DNA from: Saprospiraceae bacterium
Lineage (GTDB): Bacteria; Bacteroidota; Bacteroidia; Chitinophagales; Saprospiraceae
Reading direction: 5' to 3'
Assembly (NCBI GenBank): GCA_016714985.1
Contig: JADKBS010000008.1
Span: 124,001 to 188,000 of the forward strand
Length of the DNA stretch: 64,000 bases
Position 1 is the first letter of the stretch; every line of letters starts with the position of its first letter. Both the position numbers and the translations under genes were made by a program. Shown piece by piece: positions 8,161-15,961 of the stretch. Below the pieces are notes generated by a model. The model had not been told where the DNA came from and searched no databases. It worked only from the letters and a program-made list of their open reading frames with translations.

Positions 8161-9384
8161 TCATACTAACCTTTCCACTTTCGTTGAAAAACCAAGTTGC
8201 AGCCGCTCATCGAGGTCGAGGAGGAGCAGGCCAGGTCGCTTGCCCACTTCGATGCTGCCCAAATCTTCTTCAAAACCCAGCGCCATCGCCCCGTTCAACG
8301 TGGCCCAGCGCAGCAGCCTCTCAAAGGGGACATAACTCTGGTATCGGGCGATAGTCTTCATTTCTTCGAGAATGGAAAGCTGCCAATTGGAGGTCAGGCT
8401 GTCCGTCCCAAGACACACAACTGCCTCGTTTTCAATGAAGTAACGATAATTGGGCAGCCTATTCTCAATATATAGATTCGCATTTGGACAGCTGCACCAA
8501 AAGATTGCGGATTGCGGATTGCGGATTACGGATTGGGAGGCCCAAGCTTTGGCAGCCTGTATTTCTTCGGGCAAAGTTTCGGTATTGTGGACAAACAGCG
8601 TTCGGTGCTGCGTATCCATGTTTTCGAGAGCGTAATAAATAGAGGGCCTGCCCGTCGGCTCAAACCCATCGAGCGGGATGCCGAAGGAGCGGTAAAATTC
8701 GTTGAAATCGCCCGTTTTGTTTTGAAAAAACTGGTCTTCGTGAACGGTTTCCTGGTTGTGGATGGAGACGGTGGACGGTGGACGGCGGACGGCGGATGGC
8801 GGACGATTGGTAGCATTGATGAGCTTGAATAATGTCTTGGAAACGGTGTAGGGGGCGTGGGGAACGCAGCTTTTTCGGTCGCCGTTTTCATCGCTTTGCT
8901 GCGCAAAAACTTCGTAGTAGCCATCGAAAACCTGCTGCGCCCGCCCATCGTTGAGGAAGTCGAACATCTCCACGAAACTGTAATAGCGAATGGGGCTGCG
9001 GCGCTTGGTAGCGGCAGTATCGGCCTTGTTGCAGATGTCGCCGACGGCCTGGATGCCCGCCTCCCACATGTCCCGGTCGGCCTGCTCTATGGCGGCGTCA
9101 ATCTGTTCCTGTGGCACGTTACGGTGGTTCACCACGGTTTTCAGGAAGGGCAAAAGCCCCGTGCCAGTGGGCGCCACGCCTTTCATGTGCGAGAGTTCGA
9201 GGTGGCAGTGGGCGTTGATGAGACCCGGCACGATGACGCCACTGTACACTTCCAGCGAGGCAGGGTCATGGTTTTCCCGCTGGTCAATCGCTAGGATTTT
9301 ACCTTGATCGTTGGTGATGACGACGGCGTTTTGGATGGGGGGGGAGGTGATGGGGAAGAGGAGGTCGGCGGTTAGTTTGCGCAT
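8161..9384 (-). CDS. Amidohydrolase-superfamily deaminase carrying repeat-derived inserts
   Basis: 407 residues. Metal-dependent hydrolase hallmarks: VPGLINAHCHLELSHMKG with H59/H61, VPHAPYTVS, VHNTETL, SCPNANLYIENRLP and the C-terminal CLGTDSLTSNW. This pattern fits cytosine-deaminase-like enzymes such as the aminodeoxyfutalosine deaminases of the futalosine menaquinone route, but the substrate is not proven. Two stretches are encoded by period-7 repeats (residues about 195-210, PPSAVRRPPSTVS; and about 290-300, SVIRNPQSAIF), i.e. intergenic-type repeats inside the gene without loss of frame. A TATCTTTG box lies upstream at 9404-9411. Confidence 0.75.
   Translation of the reverse strand: MRKLTADLLFPITSPPIQNAVVITNDQGKILAIDQRENHDPASLEVYSGVIVPGLINAHCHLELSHMKGVAPTGTGLLPFLKTVVNHRNVPQEQIDAAIEQADRDMWEAGIQAVGDICNKADTAATKRRSPIRYYSFVEMFDFLNDGRAQQVFDGYYEVFAQQSDENGDRKSCVPHAPYTVSKTLFKLINATNRPPSAVRRPPSTVSIHNQETVHEDQFFQNKTGDFNEFYRSFGIPLDGFEPTGRPSIYYALENMDTQHRTLFVHNTETLPEEIQAAKAWASQSVIRNPQSAIFWCSCPNANLYIENRLPNYRYFIENEAVVCLGTDSLTSNWQLSILEEMKTIARYQSYVPFERLLRWATLNGAMALGFEEDLGSIEVGKRPGLLLLDLDERLQLGFSTKVERLV
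8503..8537. repeat. Heptamer repeat CGGATTG inside a coding region
   Basis: Five copies of ATTGCGG/ATTACGG words inside the amidohydrolase gene, the same word as the intergenic repeat at 1763-1802. Confidence 0.7.
8768..8808. repeat. Heptamer repeat GGACGGT inside a coding region
   Basis: GGACGGT/GGACGGC/GGATGGC iterated about six times inside the amidohydrolase gene, related to the intergenic words at 5264-5371 and 35446-35587. Confidence 0.7.
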
Positions 9385-9403
9385 GTTACGTTTAATTGAA
9401 TTG

Positions 9404-9411
9404 CAAAGATA
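9404..9411 (-). promoter_or_regulatory. Bacteroidota -7 box TATCTTTG
   Basis: Exact match to TAnnTTTG, 19 bp before the amidohydrolase start. The -33 element is not clear. Confidence 0.5.
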
Positions 9412-9419
9412 GCAAGTGC

Positions 9420-11645
9420 TTATTGTCCCACGACTACCTTGCTATGGGCTACCTCTCCGCCTTGATGTATCGCCACAAAATATAGCCCAGTCTTCAACCC
9501 TTTTATTTCTTTTGATTTCCCATTGGATACGACGGTATTGACCAAATGACCTGATAGGTCGAAGACCCTTGCCGTAAAAGGCCAGTCACTACTTGTTTCT
9601 ACCAAAAAACTTCCACTATTGGGGTTCGGATAAATCAATACCTTGAACTGTTCGAATGCAACATGGCTTGTGCTTGTTGTAGAACCAGGTGGCTCTATGG
9701 GCAAGTTGGTGATGCCGTTTTCATTATAGACAGAGATTCCCGCATTATGTATGAGCCATTTGTTGTTATAAGCGTCAACCTTGATATTAAAGGTAAGGTT
9801 GGCGCCCATATTTGAGTTCTCAATATCATGGGTAATAAAACCGTTCCCATCGTACTCATAGACCGCATTATAGCTGCCAAACCATAGCTTCCCGTTCAGG
9901 TCTTCCGCCATTGAATAAATAACGTCATATTCTAAACCTGCGTTTACGTAAAATGGCGTCCAATCCGTTCCGTCGAACCTGAGCGGGTTGCCATAATTCC
10001 ATGCCCAAACAGCACCGGAATGGTCAATAAACAACCAAAGTATATCTTCTTGTACTGGCGAATTATTTGGATTAAAAGTCTGCCAAATGCCACCGTTTAG
10101 TACCGAAATGCCATTATTTTTTGTCGAAACCCATAACCTGCCTTCGTGGTCAAATAATATATCGGTAACGTAGTTGGACAATGGCGAATTTGATTCATTG
10201 TACCAAGTCCAAACATCGCCATCAAAATGCCCAAGCCCATTGCTCGAAGATGCGACCCAAATATCACCCGCCGTACCCGGTAAGACCTCGAAAACATCGC
10301 CCCCGTTTGGCGTTGAGAAATGCGTGAATGAGTTGCCATCGTAATTGGAAAAACCAGTCGTATTTCCGCTGCCATCGTGGTAAGCCAACCAAAGGTCGCA
10401 ACTGCTGCTATCCAAGGCGATTGACCAAATATCGGCATAAGGACTAATAAGCTCCAAGTCAACATCGCTCCAATTGTCACCATCAAAACGGGTAAGCGCA
10501 TTGCTGCCAAACCAAATATTGCCAGCACAGTCAAATGTGACGTCACCTAGGTAGTTACCACCCAATGGGAAAAATTCGGTATCAAAGCTCGTCCAATTGG
10601 CTCCGTCATATTCATATACTTTGGGGCCATGTATGCCAGCTAAAGGATAATGACTGAACCACCAATGCCCCTCGGAATCTACGTGCATTAATGATAGTGA
10701 ATTGTTGGGGTTTTCATCCGGCAGGTCCGGAATATCGGCAGTGGACCATACCTGCCAATTTTGACCATCGAAGCGGTAATAGAAATCGGGCGCACCATTG
10801 GCAGTGACTTGGGCAAACAACCATAGGTTTCCCGCAGCGTCCAATTCAATGTACCGGATAGCCCCATCCGAAGTGTCACTCCCATTGATGGGAATCATGC
10901 TCCATTGTCCATTCGTCAATTGCCAAATCTTGCTCCTCTTGTTTTTAGTGGACACAACGAGTGGGCGGCCATCAGCGCCAATGACCAGCCGTTCGGCATA
11001 TTCATAGTTCTCAAGGCCAAAACTGCTCAAATCATACTGTTCCACCACGGCTGTCCCATCGAACCGCTGCACGTTGTAGTTCGTCAAGACCCATACATCA
11101 CCGTTGGGTGCAATATCAAAGTCTTTAACAGGGCCACTACCATTCGATGGGTTAAATGGGCCAAACAATTCGTCCATCCTTGTAAAATTGCTCCCGTCAT
11201 ACTTGATGAGTCTAGTGCATCCGCCACAATAATTGACGACGGTAGAGAGCAGCAAGAGGTCGCCATTCGGGGCTGCTTTAATGGATGAAATCTGAACCAG
11301 GGTATCACCCGTGCTGAGGTAGTTAAACTGCTCCCAATCCGTGCCATCGAACCGCATCAAGCCGCCGTTTTCGCCGCCCAACCATTTCACGCCATCGGGT
11401 GCGACGTAAATTGACCGCACCCCAAAGCCTCTCAATCCAGAATTGGAAGGCAGGAAGGATTGCTTTTCCCCCGTGACACGGTTTACCTTGGTCAGACCAG
11501 CTTGCGAACCCACCCAGAGGTAATCACCCTCCAAGGCAATGTCGTAAATGAGGTGGTCATTGATGAAGTTTGCCCATTGGGGCACTTGCCCAAAAAGGGA
11601 TGCCGCATTGCAAATAAAAAGCAGTTGGCAAAGCATGGAGCGCAT
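9420..11645 (-). CDS. Secreted beta-propeller protein with T9SS sorting domain
   Basis: 741 residues from ATG 11645, which opens a signal peptide (MLCQLLFICNAASLFG). The body is a run of propeller-like blades of the two-component-regulator-propeller type (repeated FDGxxW, LWVGSxxG, GxLWFGS), probably two propellers covering residues 25-640. The last 75 residues (YPNPNSGSFLVE, FDLSGHLV, GLKTGLYFVAI, KVVVGQ) are a type A T9SS C-terminal sorting domain, so the protein is exported across the outer membrane and attached or released. No kinase domain follows, so it is not a hybrid sensor. Confidence 0.82.
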   Translation of the reverse strand: MRSMLCQLLFICNAASLFGQVPQWANFINDHLIYDIALEGDYLWVGSQAGLTKVNRVTGEKQSFLPSNSGLRGFGVRSIYVAPDGVKWLGGENGGLMRFDGTDWEQFNYLSTGDTLVQISSIKAAPNGDLLLLSTVVNYCGGCTRLIKYDGSNFTRMDELFGPFNPSNGSGPVKDFDIAPNGDVWVLTNYNVQRFDGTAVVEQYDLSSFGLENYEYAERLVIGADGRPLVVSTKNKRSKIWQLTNGQWSMIPINGSDTSDGAIRYIELDAAGNLWLFAQVTANGAPDFYYRFDGQNWQVWSTADIPDLPDENPNNSLSLMHVDSEGHWWFSHYPLAGIHGPKVYEYDGANWTSFDTEFFPLGGNYLGDVTFDCAGNIWFGSNALTRFDGDNWSDVDLELISPYADIWSIALDSSSCDLWLAYHDGSGNTTGFSNYDGNSFTHFSTPNGGDVFEVLPGTAGDIWVASSSNGLGHFDGDVWTWYNESNSPLSNYVTDILFDHEGRLWVSTKNNGISVLNGGIWQTFNPNNSPVQEDILWLFIDHSGAVWAWNYGNPLRFDGTDWTPFYVNAGLEYDVIYSMAEDLNGKLWFGSYNAVYEYDGNGFITHDIENSNMGANLTFNIKVDAYNNKWLIHNAGISVYNENGITNLPIEPPGSTTSTSHVAFEQFKVLIYPNPNSGSFLVETSSDWPFTARVFDLSGHLVNTVVSNGKSKEIKGLKTGLYFVAIHQGGEVAHSKVVVGQ

Positions 11646-11690
11646 ACGTAAAGGATTATTTAGTGAAAGAGAATGGTTTAAACTTACCAT

Positions 11691-11698
11691 CAAAGATA
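11691..11698 (-). promoter_or_regulatory. Bacteroidota -7 box TATCTTTG
   Basis: Exact TAnnTTTG match 45 bp upstream of the propeller-gene start, leaving a 5' leader of about 38 bases. Confidence 0.5.
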
Positions 11699-11823
11699 AC
11701 AGTCAAATAGTTGTAGTTTCTAGTTTTTTGATTGCAAGCTGTCGAAAAATTGTCCAAATCAAATTAAGAACCTCTTCAAACTCTACCATTTCCATCAAAT
11801 TAAAAAAATTTTCTCCGAGACAC

Positions 11824-11855
11824 TTGACAATCTATCACAACCGCCCTTACCTTTG
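11824..11855 (+). promoter_or_regulatory. Promoter of the cysteine leader (TTGACA / TACCTTTG)
   Basis: TTGACA at 11824-11829 and a perfect TACCTTTG at 11848-11855 are spaced as in Bacteroidota promoters (about 21 bases from TTG to TA). The ATG of the first leader peptide begins 5 bases after the box, so transcription would start at or next to the start codon. Confidence 0.6.
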
Positions 11856-11859
11856 CCCC

Positions 11860-11937
11860 ATGATTTCAAACAATTCAAATATGTACTGTCGCTGTTGTCA
11901 AATCACCTTCACGGGATTTGGAATGGCCGCTATTTGA
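11860..11937 (+). CDS. Cysteine-rich leader peptide 1 (putative attenuator)
   Basis: 25 codons starting MISNNSNMYCRCCQ, with three cysteine codons (TGT CGC TGT TGT block at 11887-11898). It is followed at once by an intrinsic terminator (11959-11998). TTTGATG at 11933-11939, overlapping the stop codon, can pair with CATCAAA at 11955-11961 on the edge of the terminator stem, giving an alternative fold when the ribosome stalls upstream. The arrangement is that of a cysteine-responsive leader for the sulfur genes downstream. No ribosome binding site can exist if transcription starts at the ATG, so it may be leaderless. Expression is inferred. Confidence 0.6.
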   Translation: MISNNSNMYCRCCQITFTGFGMAAI

Positions 11938-11958
11938 TGCTGAAATCAGCCTGACATC

Positions 11959-11998
11959 AAAAAAGCCTTTCCGGGTTCCGAACCGGAAAGGCTTTTTT
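11959..11998 (+). terminator. Intrinsic terminator 1 of the leader region
   Basis: Perfect 14-16-bp stem (AAAAGCCTTTCCGG, loop GTTCCGAA, then its complement) ending in TTTTTTGTTT. It lies 21 bp after leader peptide 1. Confidence 0.85.
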
Positions 11999-12082
11999 GT
12001 TTGGACTAATATCTATTAAATCGGTAGGCTTAGATGGTTTTAAAAACCAAGGCTCGTACCCTGCCAACGAAATCCGTTTTTT

Positions 12083-12172
12083 ATGAAAAATACCATGTGT
12101 TGTCGCTGTTGTTGTCACGCTCCCATGTGCTGCCGCACTGACGAACGAGGTATTTCTCAACGCAAGCAATGA
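12083..12172 (+). CDS. Cysteine-rich leader peptide 2 (putative attenuator)
   Basis: 29 codons starting MKNTMCCRCCCHAPMCCR, with seven cysteines in the first 17 residues. It shares the core TGTCGCTGTTGT with leader 1, so the two look duplicated. A second intrinsic terminator follows at 12200-12236. GCAAGC at 12162-12167, near the stop codon, can pair with GCTTG of the terminator's 5' arm; a ribosome at the stop would block this pairing and favour termination, while one stalled at the cysteine codons would allow read-through. No separate clear promoter is seen. The next gene is sulfite reductase. Confidence 0.65.
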   Translation: MKNTMCCRCCCHAPMCCRTDERGISQRKQ

Positions 12173-12199
12173 TTTTCTTTGCCACCGAAGAAAAGCATC

Positions 12200-12236
12200 A
12201 AAGCCCGCTTGAGCAATCCGCAAGCGGGCTTTTCTT
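12200..12236 (+). terminator. Intrinsic terminator 2 of the leader region
   Basis: 12-bp perfect stem AAAGCCCGCTTG / CAAGCGGGCTTT with a 9-base loop, followed by TCTTTT. A weaker 7-bp hairpin (TTTTCTT/AAGAAAA, 12173-12194) precedes it. Confidence 0.85.
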
Positions 12237-12240
12237 TTAG

Positions 12241-12328
12241 GTTGATAAAGTTGATGGGGTTGATAAGGGTTGATAATCAACCAAATAAACTCATCAACCA
12301 TATCAACTTCATCAACCCTTATCAACAT
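12241..12328. repeat. Word repeat GTTGATAA folding back on itself
   Basis: GTTGATAAA/GTTGATGGG/GTTGATAAG words at 12241-12277, then TATCAAC/CATCAACC complements at 12292-12328, giving a long hairpin in the 5' leader of the sulfite reductase message, 7 bp before its start. Confidence 0.75.
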
Positions 12329-12334
12329 CTTAAA

Positions 12335-14461
12335 ATGAGTGTGACCAATCTCGACCCACGCAATGTCCAAGACATCGTTGACCTTGGCAAACGAATCGAA
12401 TCTTTCAAAAAAGGCGAAATAGACGCCGAGCGCTTCAAGCATTTCCGCCTCACCCGTGGCGTTTACGGCCAGCGGCAGCAAGGCGTCCACATGTTCAGAA
12501 CCAAGCTACCAATGGGCAAGCTGACCGCCCGCCAGCTTACGGCACTCGCCGATATTTCGGAGCGGTACGCCACGGGCAACCTCCACCTCACCACCCGCCA
12601 GAACGTCCAGTTCCACTACGTGAAATTGGACGACGCAACGGCCATCTGGCGGGAAATGGCCGAGGTGGACCTGAACGCACGGGAGGCCTGCGGCAACACC
12701 GTCCGCAACGTGACGACCAGCGCCAATGCGGGCATTGACCCGCACGAGCCGTTCGACGTGACGCCCTACGCCAACGCCCTGTACGAGCATTTCCTGCGCA
12801 ACCCGATTTGCCAAGAAATGGGCCGCAAAATCAAGATTGCCTTCTCGTCCAGCCACTTCGACACGGCCTATACCTACTTCCACGACTTCGGCTACATCCC
12901 AAAAATAGAAGGCGGGAAGCGGGGCTTCAAAATCGTGATTGGCGGCGGCCTCGGCGCACAGCCCTTGGTGGCGCAGACGACCCACGAGTTCATCGAGGCG
13001 GACAAGTTCCTGCCGTTCACCGAGGCCGTCATCCGGGTCTTCGACCGGCTGGGCGAGCGGGAAAAGCGCCACAAGGCCCGCATGAAATTCCTCGTGAAAG
13101 ACCTTGGGCTGGAGGAGTTCCTGCGCTTGGTCGAGGAGGAAAGTACTGCCGTTGCGCAGCAGACCATCCCCGTGAACCACGAGGCATGGGAAGAGGCCGA
13201 ACCGCCCGTTTTTGACCCAAACTGGGCCGATGTGCGTATCGCCGACTGGGAATTCGACCGCTGGAAGGCGGCCAATGTTTTTGCACAAAAACAGCCGGGC
13301 TTGTATGGCGTAAACATCAAATTGCCCCTCGGTAACATTGATGCCGAGCGTGCCCGCCAATTCGCAGCTGTGGTGAAAACCTACGCTGCCGACGACGTGC
13401 GCATCACCGTGAACCAAGGCTTCCTGCTGCGCCACGTAAGGCCGGAGGCGCTCGCCCCACTCTACCTGGCATTGAAAGAACTGGGCTTGGCCGACGTGGG
13501 CTTTGGTTCCATCGCCGACGTCACCGCCTGCCCCGGCACCGATACCTGCAACCTCGGTGTGACCAACAGCACGGCCCTCGCCACGGTGCTCGACCGCCTC
13601 GTTTCAACGGAATACCCCGATTTGCTCCTCGAAAAGGACATCCAAATCAAAATCAGCGGCTGCATGAACTCCTGCGGCCAGCACATGGCGGCACAGATTG
13701 GCTTCCACGGCAGCTCCATCAAAGTGGGCGGCAAAGTGGCCCCGGCCATGCAGGTCGTGCTCGGCGGCGGCATCGAACCGGATGGCAAGAGTTATATCGG
13801 CGACAAGGTCATCAAGCTGCCCACCAAGCGCATCCCAGATGCTTTGCGCCTGTTGTTGGATGATTTTTTGGCAAAAAGACAGGACGGCCAGACCTTCAAC
13901 GAATACTACTATTCCCAAGAAAAAATCTTCTTCTACGACCTGCTGAAACCCCTTGCCAACACCGCCACACTCGACGACGAGGGCTTCCGGGATTGGGGCA
14001 ACGTGGAGGAGGAATACGTGCAGGCCATCGGCGTGGGCGAGTGCGCTGGCGCTGCCATGGACGTGATTGCGACCATCCTCAACGACGCTGGCACCAAGCT
14101 CGCCGATGCCGAGCAATACTTGCGGGAAGCCAACTGGCCGGGCGTCATTTACAACGCCTACGCTGGCATGGTCGTCTCCGCCAAGGCCCTGCTGCTGGCT
14201 GAGGATTTGCGCTGCAACAGCCACCAGAAAATCATCGAGGACTTCCAAAAGGAGTTCGTGGACAAGGGCCTCATCACCTCCACCGCCGATTTCGTGGCCT
14301 TGGCCACGGCCATCAACAAGAACGAGCCGAGCGAAGATTTCGCAAGGGACTACCTCCGCATTGCGAGGGCATTCCATGAAGAAGCCTACGACATGCGGGC
14401 CGCTCAGCTCATCGAAGCCGGGGCGGACAAGGCGGTGATTGCGGATTTTTATCGGGCTTAA
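12335..14461 (+). CDS. Siroheme sulfite/nitrite reductase with C-terminal HEPN-like domain
   Basis: 708 residues from ATG 12335. Two ferredoxin-like halves flank the siroheme/[4Fe-4S] site, whose cysteines are visible in CPGTDTC (about residue 400) and CMNSC (about 443). It reduces sulfite to sulfide with siroheme made by the next two genes; sulfite rather than nitrite is favoured by cysH downstream and the cysteine leaders upstream. The last 150 residues (AYAGMVVSAKALLLAEDLRCNSHQ region) form a HEPN-like helical domain, as in several Bacteroidota reductases. Earlier in-frame codons run through the attenuator terminator and are not believed to be translated. Confidence 0.88.
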   Translation: MSVTNLDPRNVQDIVDLGKRIESFKKGEIDAERFKHFRLTRGVYGQRQQGVHMFRTKLPMGKLTARQLTALADISERYATGNLHLTTRQNVQFHYVKLDDATAIWREMAEVDLNAREACGNTVRNVTTSANAGIDPHEPFDVTPYANALYEHFLRNPICQEMGRKIKIAFSSSHFDTAYTYFHDFGYIPKIEGGKRGFKIVIGGGLGAQPLVAQTTHEFIEADKFLPFTEAVIRVFDRLGEREKRHKARMKFLVKDLGLEEFLRLVEEESTAVAQQTIPVNHEAWEEAEPPVFDPNWADVRIADWEFDRWKAANVFAQKQPGLYGVNIKLPLGNIDAERARQFAAVVKTYAADDVRITVNQGFLLRHVRPEALAPLYLALKELGLADVGFGSIADVTACPGTDTCNLGVTNSTALATVLDRLVSTEYPDLLLEKDIQIKISGCMNSCGQHMAAQIGFHGSSIKVGGKVAPAMQVVLGGGIEPDGKSYIGDKVIKLPTKRIPDALRLLLDDFLAKRQDGQTFNEYYYSQEKIFFYDLLKPLANTATLDDEGFRDWGNVEEEYVQAIGVGECAGAAMDVIATILNDAGTKLADAEQYLREANWPGVIYNAYAGMVVSAKALLLAEDLRCNSHQKIIEDFQKEFVDKGLITSTADFVALATAINKNEPSEDFARDYLRIARAFHEEAYDMRAAQLIEAGADKAVIADFYRA

Positions 14462-14463
14462 AA

Positions 14464-14564
14464 GCGTCATTGGCTTCGCAGTCATTAGTCATTGGTCATT
14501 AGTCATTTGGGACATTGACCAATGACCAATGACGGTGAAGCCAATGACCAATGACTAATGACGA
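14464..14564. repeat. Heptamer repeat GTCATTA/GTCATTG folding back on itself
   Basis: GTCATTG, GTCATTA and GTCATTT words at 14466-14508, then CCAATGAC/CTAATGAC complements at 14513-14564; it fills the whole gap between sulfite reductase and cobA. Same word as 15285-15380 and 20533-20606. Confidence 0.85.
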
Positions 14565-15344
14565 ATGACAAATCCAAAACTAACCCTCGTCGGCGCAGGC
14601 CCCGGCGACCCGGAACTCATCACCCTCAAGGGCATCCGGGCGCTGGAATCGGCGGACGTGGTACTGTACGATGCCCTCGCCAACGACGATTTGCTGGCCT
14701 TCGCCAAGAACGCCAAAATCATCGAATACGTGGGCAAACGGCAGGGCGACCATTCAATGCCACAGGAGGCCATCAACGAGGCCATCGTGCGCTATGCGCT
14801 AAGCCACGGCCATGTGGTGAGGCTGAAGGGCGGCGACCCCTTCGTGTTCGGGCGGGGCTTCGAGGAATTGGAATTTGCTGCGCAATACGGCATCGAAGGC
14901 ACGGTGGTGCCGGGTGTTTCGAGCGCCACGTCGCTGTTGGGTTTGCTGAACATCCCCATCACGCACCGGGGTGTCAGCCGCAGCTTCCATGTGTTCAGCG
15001 CCAGCACGAAGGACGGCGAGTTGAGCGACGAAATCCTCGACTCCGTGCAACTGCAAGGCACGAGGGTAGTGCTGATGGGCTTGCAGCATTTGGACAAAAT
15101 CGCTGCGCTGTACCGCCAGCATGGTTTGGCTGAACTGCCCGTGGTGGTCATCCAAAACGGGTCGTTGCCGGAACAGCGGACGGCCTTCGGCACAATGGAG
15201 ACGATTGAGGCCGCCGTTGCCGAAAACGGCATCAAAACGCCCGCCATCCTAGTGATTGGCGAGGTGGTTTCACTGAAATCGTCATTGGCTTCGCCGTCAT
15301 TAGTCATTGGTCATTTGAGGCATGGCCAAATGACCAATGACTAA
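14565..15344 (+). CDS. cobA: Uroporphyrinogen-III C-methyltransferase
   Basis: 259 residues. Classic SUMT signatures: TLVGAGPGDPELITLKGIRALESADVVLYD at the N-terminus, VRLKGGDPFVFGRG at about 90, and VPGVSSATS at about 120. It methylates uroporphyrinogen III at C2 and C7 to precorrin-2, the branch to siroheme needed by the upstream reductase. The start is the last of several ATG codons produced by the upstream repeat. About the final 18 residues (LASPSLVIGHLRHGQMTND) come from a heptamer repeat, so the native enzyme end has been replaced or extended. Confidence 0.93.
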   Translation: MTNPKLTLVGAGPGDPELITLKGIRALESADVVLYDALANDDLLAFAKNAKIIEYVGKRQGDHSMPQEAINEAIVRYALSHGHVVRLKGGDPFVFGRGFEELEFAAQYGIEGTVVPGVSSATSLLGLLNIPITHRGVSRSFHVFSASTKDGELSDEILDSVQLQGTRVVLMGLQHLDKIAALYRQHGLAELPVVVIQNGSLPEQRTAFGTMETIEAAVAENGIKTPAILVIGEVVSLKSSLASPSLVIGHLRHGQMTND

Positions 15345-15380
15345 TGACAGCGAAGCCTAATGACTAATGACAAATGACGA
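15285..15380. repeat. Heptamer repeat at the cobA 3' end
   Basis: GTCATTGGC...GTCATTAGTCATTGGTCATTT at 15285-15316, complements at 15325-15380. It overlaps the last codons of cobA and the first of the next gene and can fold as a hairpin. Confidence 0.85.
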
Positions 15381-15961
15381 ATCAAAAAAACACCTTGTTC
15401 CCCATTTTCCTGAAGGCGCACCAGCTTAGGTTCCTCATCGTGGGGGCGGGCTACGTTTGTGAGGAGAAGCTGAATTTTTTGCTGAAAAGCAGCCCATTGA
15501 CCCAAGTAACCATCGTGGCGCCGATGGTTCGGCCAGAGATACGGGCAGTCATTGCGAAGCACGAAGCACCGAACGTGCGGCTGGTGGAACGGTCGTTCGA
15601 ACCGGAGGACGTGAAGGGGCATCAAATCGTGATTGCGGCTACTTGCATTGAATCGGTGAACGCCGCCGTGAAGGCCAGCGCCAATGCCGAAAACGTGCTG
15701 GTGAACGTGGTCGACGACCCGCCCCGCTGCGATTTTTACATGGGCGGCATCGTGAGCAAGGGCAACGTGAAAATCGCCATTTCGACCAACGGAAAATCGC
15801 CAACGCTGACAAAGCGGCTGCGCCAGTTTTTCGAAGAAATGTTGCCCGATGAACTGGACGAATTGAGCGAAACGCTCAACGCCTACCGCCAGACGCTGAA
15901 GGGCGATTTTGAAACGAAGGTGAACAAATTGAATGACTTGACTAAAGAACTCATATCATGA
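15374..15961 (+). CDS. Precorrin-2 dehydrogenase / siroheme synthase N-terminal domain (Met8/CysG-N type)
   Basis: 195 residues. A Rossmann motif (FLIVGAGYVCEEK, about residues 21-33) and VVDDPPRCDFYMGGIVSKGNVKIAISTNGKSPTLTKRLR match the NAD-dependent oxidation of precorrin-2 to sirohydrochlorin and probably the ferrochelation to siroheme. The usual GGGxVAxRK is GAGYVCEEK here. The gene follows cobA after 29 bp of repeat and overlaps cysH by 4 bp (ATGA), so the two are translationally coupled. Confidence 0.88.
   Translation: MTNQKNTLFPIFLKAHQLRFLIVGAGYVCEEKLNFLLKSSPLTQVTIVAPMVRPEIRAVIAKHEAPNVRLVERSFEPEDVKGHQIVIAATCIESVNAAVKASANAENVLVNVVDDPPRCDFYMGGIVSKGNVKIAISTNGKSPTLTKRLRQFFEEMLPDELDELSETLNAYRQTLKGDFETKVNKLNDLTKELIS

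Noticed and set aside
12179..12334. N-terminal extension of sulfite reductase
   Set aside because: These in-frame codons cross the attenuator terminator and the fold-back repeat; the conserved protein begins at ATG 12335.
14464..14564. Regularly spaced repeats resembling a small CRISPR array
   Set aside because: Period is 7 bases with no spacers of CRISPR length, and no cas genes are in the window.
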